Shown piece by piece: positions 59,536 through 64,000 of a stretch of 64,000 bases of DNA; the stretch's first letter is position 1; every line of letters starts with the position of its first letter. Origin of the DNA: Burkholderia sp. Ac-20365 (GTDB taxonomy: Bacteria; Pseudomonadota; Gammaproteobacteria; Burkholderiales; Burkholderiaceae); the NCBI RefSeq assembly GCF_017104715.1, contig NZ_JAAGPI010000004.1:186001-250000 (forward strand), read 5' to 3'. The notes under the pieces were generated by a model that worked only from the letters and a program-made list of their open reading frames with translations, searched no databases and was not told where the DNA came from. The position numbers and the translations under genes are program-made.

Positions 59536-61110
59536 TTAACGGCCGGGCTGAAACGGTGCGTTGACGTTGAAAACGCCTAGCCCGACATAGCCCGGCGGCT
59601 CAGGTATGAGGTCAACGTCTTTTCCAGGTCTCCATTTCGCAGCCGCAGCTTCCGCCTGGGCGATTTCGTCCGCAGACACATAGGTCCTGTTCTCGGGGAG
59701 CGTCGTTTTGGCGAATTCGTAGCCGCGGCTCGCCGACAGGGTTTCCCAGGCGAAACCGCGGCGCAAATCCTTCTCAACCCCATTGCCGGTCATGAAGGCC
59801 CAGCCCAGCTCGTACTGCGCGCGACCGTTGCCTGCGATCGCAGCCGGGCGAAGCCATCTGACTGCCATGGTGTAGTCACGGGGCACGCGCTCACCATGCT
59901 GGAAAAGCGATCCGTATAGCGACTGTGCATCCGTGTTGCCGAGTTCCGCGGATCGGCGGATCCAGCCGAGTCCTTTCGCGTCGTCGCGATTCATGCCCTG
60001 CCCGAGTAACAGCATTCGGCCCGCGGCGAACTGGGCGTCGGCGTTCCCATGCTCTGCGGCCTTCAGATACCAAGCGTAGGCAATGGGCAGGTTCTTCTCA
60101 ACGCCGGAGCCATATTCGTATAGAAAGCCTATGCCCGCTTCGCCCGTCGGCACACCCGCAGCGGCCGCGCGCTGGTACCACTGCATGATTGCCTTGTAGT
60201 CGGGCTTGCCGCCAACGCCCTTGTACAGCAGTCCGGCCAGTTCAGCGTACGCATTCGGCTCGCCGGCGTCGGCCGCCTTCCGAAACCACTCGAGGGCCAG
60301 CGCGTTGCTCTGGGCAACGCCATGTCCGCTGGCGTAGCAGCGTCCGACGTTCGTGTATCCCTGGGGGATGTTTGCGGCAGCCGCGCGCCGGAAGTGAAGC
60401 AGCGCCTGGTCGTAATCGATTGGAATGCCGGGGCCGCCCGCCTCGTACACGGCGCCGATGTTGTTCTCGGCGGCGACGGCACCCTGTGCCAGCGCCTGCC
60501 TGAAGAGCTTGAGCGCGCGGGGAATATCTCGCGGAAAGCCCGTAGTGCTCATGTACAGGGAGCCCAGGTTGATGGCCGCCGCGGCGTTCTTCTCAGAAGC
60601 GAGAGCGAGCCAGTGGGTGGCCTGATCGAGATCCTGGGGGACGCCGACCCCGCGCATGTAAAGCACACCGAGCCCTGACTGCGCATCGGGAAGTCCCTGT
60701 TCGGCATACTTACGATAGGTGGCGACGGCACCCGGATATTCCCGAGGTTCGGACTTGCCGCCAAAAAGGGTCCACGCGGCCAGCCCGAGTTGGCCTTCCG
60801 GACTGCCCGATCTCGCGGACTGCTGGAACAATGCCAATGCTGCAACAGGGTCGCGCGGCATACCTACGCCGTACATCAGCATGATTCCAAGGTCGGCCTG
60901 CGCGCGTGGGTTACCTGCTGCCGCCAGTTTGCGCAGTTCTGCCGTGGCCTCTGCAGAGTGGTTCTGTGACAGTGCGAATTCTGCACTGGCGACGTCCGCG
61001 CACGCCGGCGTAGTGCCCAGCGTCAGCGCCGCTACCGCAAGCAGTGCGACAATCCGGCAACTGATGCGCGGATGCCGACGCGTAGCCATGTCGTGGTGAT
61101 GGAAGGGCAT
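59536..61110 (-). CDS. Secreted Sel1-repeat protein
   Basis: 524 residues. A signal peptide (ends PACA, longer if started at 61110; ATG 61089 is an alternative) precedes about eleven Sel1-like repeats of 36 residues with A-x-x-x-L-G-x-x-Y/M-x-x-G-x-G-V-x-x-D. Such repeats form helical solenoids that bind proteins. It begins 2 bases after the upstream membrane gene stop, so they are coupled. A periplasmic scaffolding role is likely. Confidence 0.85.
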   Translation of the reverse strand: MPFHHHDMATRRHPRISCRIVALLAVAALTLGTTPACADVASAEFALSQNHSAEATAELRKLAAAGNPRAQADLGIMLMYGVGMPRDPVAALALFQQSARSGSPEGQLGLAAWTLFGGKSEPREYPGAVATYRKYAEQGLPDAQSGLGVLYMRGVGVPQDLDQATHWLALASEKNAAAAINLGSLYMSTTGFPRDIPRALKLFRQALAQGAVAAENNIGAVYEAGGPGIPIDYDQALLHFRRAAAANIPQGYTNVGRCYASGHGVAQSNALALEWFRKAADAGEPNAYAELAGLLYKGVGGKPDYKAIMQWYQRAAAAGVPTGEAGIGFLYEYGSGVEKNLPIAYAWYLKAAEHGNADAQFAAGRMLLLGQGMNRDDAKGLGWIRRSAELGNTDAQSLYGSLFQHGERVPRDYTMAVRWLRPAAIAGNGRAQYELGWAFMTGNGVEKDLRRGFAWETLSASRGYEFAKTTLPENRTYVSADEIAQAEAAAAKWRPGKDVDLIPEPPGYVGLGVFNVNAPFQPGR

Positions 61111-61112
61111 AG

Positions 61113-61928
61113 TCAGGAGTATTCGGGAAGATCAATCGGGGCACGCGCGGGCCGCGACGCCTTTAGAAAACTGGAAGCGCCGACCGACAGAAGGAAAAGC
61201 ATGGTTATCGCGGCCGGCCAGGGAATCTGATAGGGGCGGACAGCGCCTCCCGGCAACGCTGCGACGAAGCGCGAGTAGGGCAGGAAACCGACCAGCGTAT
61301 TCGCAATGGCGGCCGCCGTGACCCCTAGCGTGATTCCCGTGCGCCATTGGCGCGTCCCCTTTGCGGACAGGAAAATCCCGGCTGCGAGCAACAGTGCCGC
61401 CAATGGAACCGCGGTGATTCGCGGAATCGCATAGTCGAAAATCTGATCCGCGCCGCCGCCCGTCAGCCCTGCGACAAGGCCCCGGTAGAGCAACACGGCA
61501 GCGCCGGCGAGGCAAGCTTTTGCCACAAGGTCGCGCGCCGCCGGTCGCCTGGTTGCGCCGCTATCGACGAAGTACTTCGTGCCGGGGCTCCCGTACAGCA
61601 CGGCAAGTGTCCACGCGCACGCCGGGACCGCGCTCAACGCAACTGTCCAAGGCAGCAGTGCGCAATAGGCTGCGATCGCTCCGACGGCCGTCATGCCATA
61701 CAAGACGCGCGCCTGCGTTGTCCGTCTGACCAGCAGCACGCCAGCGCACAGGTACGCCGCCGAGCAGACCAAGCCGGTCAGCCACGCGAGGCGCTGGCCG
61801 GGCGGGTAAGCGCGCGCGATCTCCAGCCACCCGAGCGACAGGTAACTGGCCGATGTCAGGATGCCAAGAAGAGGCTGGAGCAGTAGCGTATAGAGCGTTA
61901 TGCGAACTGTGGAGTGTCTGCGCTTCAT
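61113..61928 (-). CDS. Polytopic membrane protein, unknown
   Basis: 271 residues from ATG 61928. Seven to eight hydrophobic helices spread through the chain and a basic tail. No family recognised. Coupled to the Sel1-repeat gene. Confidence 0.55.
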   Translation of the reverse strand: MKRRHSTVRITLYTLLLQPLLGILTSASYLSLGWLEIARAYPPGQRLAWLTGLVCSAAYLCAGVLLVRRTTQARVLYGMTAVGAIAAYCALLPWTVALSAVPACAWTLAVLYGSPGTKYFVDSGATRRPAARDLVAKACLAGAAVLLYRGLVAGLTGGGADQIFDYAIPRITAVPLAALLLAAGIFLSAKGTRQWRTGITLGVTAAAIANTLVGFLPYSRFVAALPGGAVRPYQIPWPAAITMLFLLSVGASSFLKASRPARAPIDLPEYS

Positions 61929-62174
61929 GTGCTGTGGCCCGGTGGGGCGTGATCTCAAAAGGCCGTATCACCACTTATCGGCGCACGGGCTCAAGAATTT
62001 AGTCTCGCGACGAGCGGACGCAAGGGGGCGGTTCCACATCCCCCGCAACGGCCGCCGCGAAAGGTTGCGCTGACAATGAAGGTTGGCGGCCACCGACGTT
62101 TCGCCGCGCTACAATCGCCCGTCTGCGGTTGCCGATTGGATCTGCAGACACGGTTACCGCGGGGGAACACGGCA

Positions 62175-62687
62175 ATGAGTTTGGAAACGGCGGACGTCGA
62201 AGTCCTGGCGCATCGCGTGCGCGAAATGGGCAATGGCCTGATCACGTTTGACGGATGCATGCTCGCCGGTAAGACGACACTGATGCGCGAGATCGCGCGT
62301 CGCCTCGGCGCGCAAGGGCTCGATCTCGATGATTTCGTCGAAAAACAACGAGGCGTGTTCGTCCCGGCCCTGCGGCTCGAGGACCTGACAGCCGCGATCA
62401 GGCAGGCGCGCGCCAGGTCTGACTTCGTGCTTCTATCCGGCATCTGCATGCGCGAAGTGCTGGCGCTGCTTGAACTTGATTCCAGACTGACTGTGTACGT
62501 TCAGGCGAACAACCGCGAGGGCATGCCCGATGACATCGATCTCATCGGCGCCGAAGCCGGACGGTACCCGGAACTGATCGATTCCTTTGGCAAACTCGAG
62601 GTCGAATGTTTTTCCTATCACGCGCGGTTTCGCCCCCGCGACGGCGCCGACGTGCTCTTTATCCGGACCCTGGAAGAGGACGAATGA
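62175..62687 (+). CDS. P-loop kinase-like protein
   Basis: 170 residues from ATG 62175 (GGGGGA upstream). GCMLAGKTTLMREIARRL (Walker A near residues 27-35), then LDLDDFVE and FVLLSGICMREVL, suggest a small P-loop NTPase of the nucleotide/sugar-kinase type. It lacks a clear lid motif. Substrate unknown. Confidence 0.55.
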   Translation: MSLETADVEVLAHRVREMGNGLITFDGCMLAGKTTLMREIARRLGAQGLDLDDFVEKQRGVFVPALRLEDLTAAIRQARARSDFVLLSGICMREVLALLELDSRLTVYVQANNREGMPDDIDLIGAEAGRYPELIDSFGKLEVECFSYHARFRPRDGADVLFIRTLEEDE

Positions 62688-62806
62688 TCAGCAGCATAAC
62701 CGACGCCTGAACCAGGGCATCGACGTCAGGCAGACCGAACTCCGCGCGCGCCCAGTCGTCTTTCCGACGCGCGGCCCCTGTCGATTTATCCGGAAGGTAT
62801 TGACTG

Positions 62807-63670
62807 GTGAACACGCTACCCGCAGCAAGTCTCATCCCGGCCGAAGAGCCGGAACGAAAGGCAACGCCTCATACGGCCGTGCTCGATCCGGAGCGTCGCA
62901 AAGACACGGGGCTGAAGTCCGGACTGATCGCCGGGAAAGACGCGCTTCACATGGCCTATTACCCGGGCATCATTTTCCACGGGCACTCGGCTTTGGCGTC
63001 GCTGCGTTTAGGTGACGAGGTCGTCTTCTACGAAGTTGCGGTCCACGGGAAGATCTATCGCGCGCTCGCGCGGCCCGTACCGGGGCAGAATCCGCGAACC
63101 GATTCGCGCGATCTGAAATATGAGCTCGTCCGGACATGGGCCGAAGGCATGCGGCAGGATGGCTGGTTCCTCGCGCCGCCGCCCGCGATTCCCAACACCC
63201 CTCGCGCGCTGGTTCGCGAGATTCAAGAGGTGACGGGCTTGCCCATGGAAGTCGTAGTCGACGATGCCTACAGCATCCTGAACTATCGCCGCCATCACGG
63301 TGCGCATTATCCGGACACTATGACGCCGTCAGGGTATCGGTTCAGGGAGGCGTTTCTGATGTCTATCGAGCCGGATGGAAGCTTGAAGAGCCTGTACGAA
63401 ACGCCGACGGGAGTGAACCCGGAAAAGTGGACGAACTTCCTCCGCGTGCTTGATCGAAAGGAGTCGGACGCGCTGCGGCAGTACGCTGTCTCCGGTTCGG
63501 CCATCACCGAGTTCGGCGAAGCCGGTGCCGTGGCGATGCGTGAAGCGGTTCGGCTGCGCGACGGTGACTTGCGCGCGTCGCCACCGGCGTCATATACGCC
63601 CTTCATGGAGCGCTTCCCGCTGGCCGACCACCAGAAGCTCGAACGCAACGTCGGCGGACAGCGACGGTAG
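62807..63670 (+). CDS. Unknown soluble protein
   Basis: 287 residues from a GTG with GGAAGG 9 bases upstream. Mixed alpha/beta; VVFYEVAVHGKIYRALARPV, then PRALVREIQEVTGLPMEVVVDD. No signal, membrane helix or known motif. It follows the P-loop gene by about 120 bases. Confidence 0.5.
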   Translation: MNTLPAASLIPAEEPERKATPHTAVLDPERRKDTGLKSGLIAGKDALHMAYYPGIIFHGHSALASLRLGDEVVFYEVAVHGKIYRALARPVPGQNPRTDSRDLKYELVRTWAEGMRQDGWFLAPPPAIPNTPRALVREIQEVTGLPMEVVVDDAYSILNYRRHHGAHYPDTMTPSGYRFREAFLMSIEPDGSLKSLYETPTGVNPEKWTNFLRVLDRKESDALRQYAVSGSAITEFGEAGAVAMREAVRLRDGDLRASPPASYTPFMERFPLADHQKLERNVGGQRR

Positions 63671-63735
63671 GCAGGGCAGGCGAGGGTATTCCGGCGTTCT
63701 TCGGGGGCGCTCGCCGGCTAAGAAAATCTCACTTG

Positions 63736-64000
63736 CTACGATGTCCGAGCGCCTGAAGACGCCGCGAACATGTCGCCCGTCTCGACGACGGCACCTGCAG
63801 TCGTTGAGAGTCGCAGCGCTTCGTCGACGTCGTCGCGCCTGATGACGAAAGCGATGTAGTCATCCGATCCCGTGTCCAGGTGCAGTAGCGCGTATCCCCT
63901 TTGATCCAACCACGCGCCGAAGTTCAGCAACACACCGGGCACCGTCCGGTCGCCATCCGGACCACGCCATCGATCCTCAATGCCAAGCGTGTCCAGCAAC
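63736..64000 (-). CDS. Unknown protein, C-terminal part (cut by window edge)
   Basis: The - strand frame is open through the right edge, so the N-terminus is missing. The visible part has YALLHLDTGSDDYIAFVIRRDDVDEALRLS, a compact alpha/beta stretch. No family recognised. Confidence 0.45.
   Translation of the reverse strand, partial: LLDTLGIEDRWRGPDGDRTVPGVLLNFGAWLDQRGYALLHLDTGSDDYIAFVIRRDDVDEALRLSTTAGAVVETGDMFAASSGARTS

Noticed and set aside
1..64000. tRNA or rRNA genes
   Set aside because: No cloverleaf with a T-loop or rRNA-like stretch was recognised by eye.

Overview
The window looks like part of a large conjugative plasmid or integrative conjugative element from a high-GC beta-proteobacterium of the Burkholderia/Paraburkholderia type. 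This is inferred from base composition, codon use and gene content. There is no rRNA, tRNA or housekeeping gene, and many genes are small and unrecognised. No relaxase, coupling protein or confident replication initiator was seen, so the replicon type is undetermined.

Region 1 (1-19.0 kb, + strand) is transfer machinery. It holds the C-terminal part of VirB4, a VirB5/TrbJ protein, two tandem VirB6-like channel proteins, VirB8, VirB9, VirB10 and a secreted protein with VirB9-like motifs. A type IVb thin-pilus operon follows directly: TcpQ/PilL-like, PilN secretin, PilP, PilO, PilQ ATPase, PilR, PilS pilin, a PilT/VirB11-like ATPase, a PilM-like protein and the PilV tip pilin. A VirB1-type lytic transglycosylase lies apart at 22.6 kb.

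Region 2 (19-24.4 kb and 37.5-40.1 kb) holds five members and one relic of a secreted family. Each has a signal peptide, a conserved Cys/Trp-rich N-terminal module, a proline hinge and a variable C-terminus. A CAP-domain lipoprotein and small membrane genes lie between.

Region 3 (24.5-31.1 kb, mostly - strand) is regulation and maintenance. A coiled-coil DNA-binding-type protein, a protein made of two tandem FlhD-like units and an FlhC-like zinc protein form one operon. This resembles the SetCD/AcaCD activators of other conjugative elements. Beyond it is a StbABC-like operon facing about 1.5 kb of non-coding DNA with 18 same-strand CGAAG pentamers, a candidate small RNA and several stem-loops. 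This DNA may be a centromere, oriT or oriV.

Region 4 (31.1-37.3 kb) has a tyrosine recombinase with a long disordered tail, a helix-turn-helix candidate, a DUF1173 protein with a nuclease-like C-terminus, and a - strand operon ending in a protein-glutaminase-like cysteine enzyme. The upstream element of that operon recurs nearly unchanged at 50.1 kb before another - strand operon.

Region 5 (40.5-48.5 kb, + strand) is a run of 22 tightly packed small genes, mostly of unknown function and often membrane or secreted. It includes a duplicated pair and a minimal M50-like protease. Region 6 (48.7-64 kb) is mosaic cargo: two - strand operons of unknown proteins, an HNH nuclease, antitoxin-like orphans (VbhA-like and a HigA-like N-terminus), a Sel1-repeat protein, a P-loop protein and further unknowns.

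A 15-bp palindrome, GTCTCAC-N-GTGAGAC, occurs exactly or nearly so before virB8, before the FlhD/FlhC-like operon and before the small-gene island. It may link transfer, regulation and the island in one circuit.
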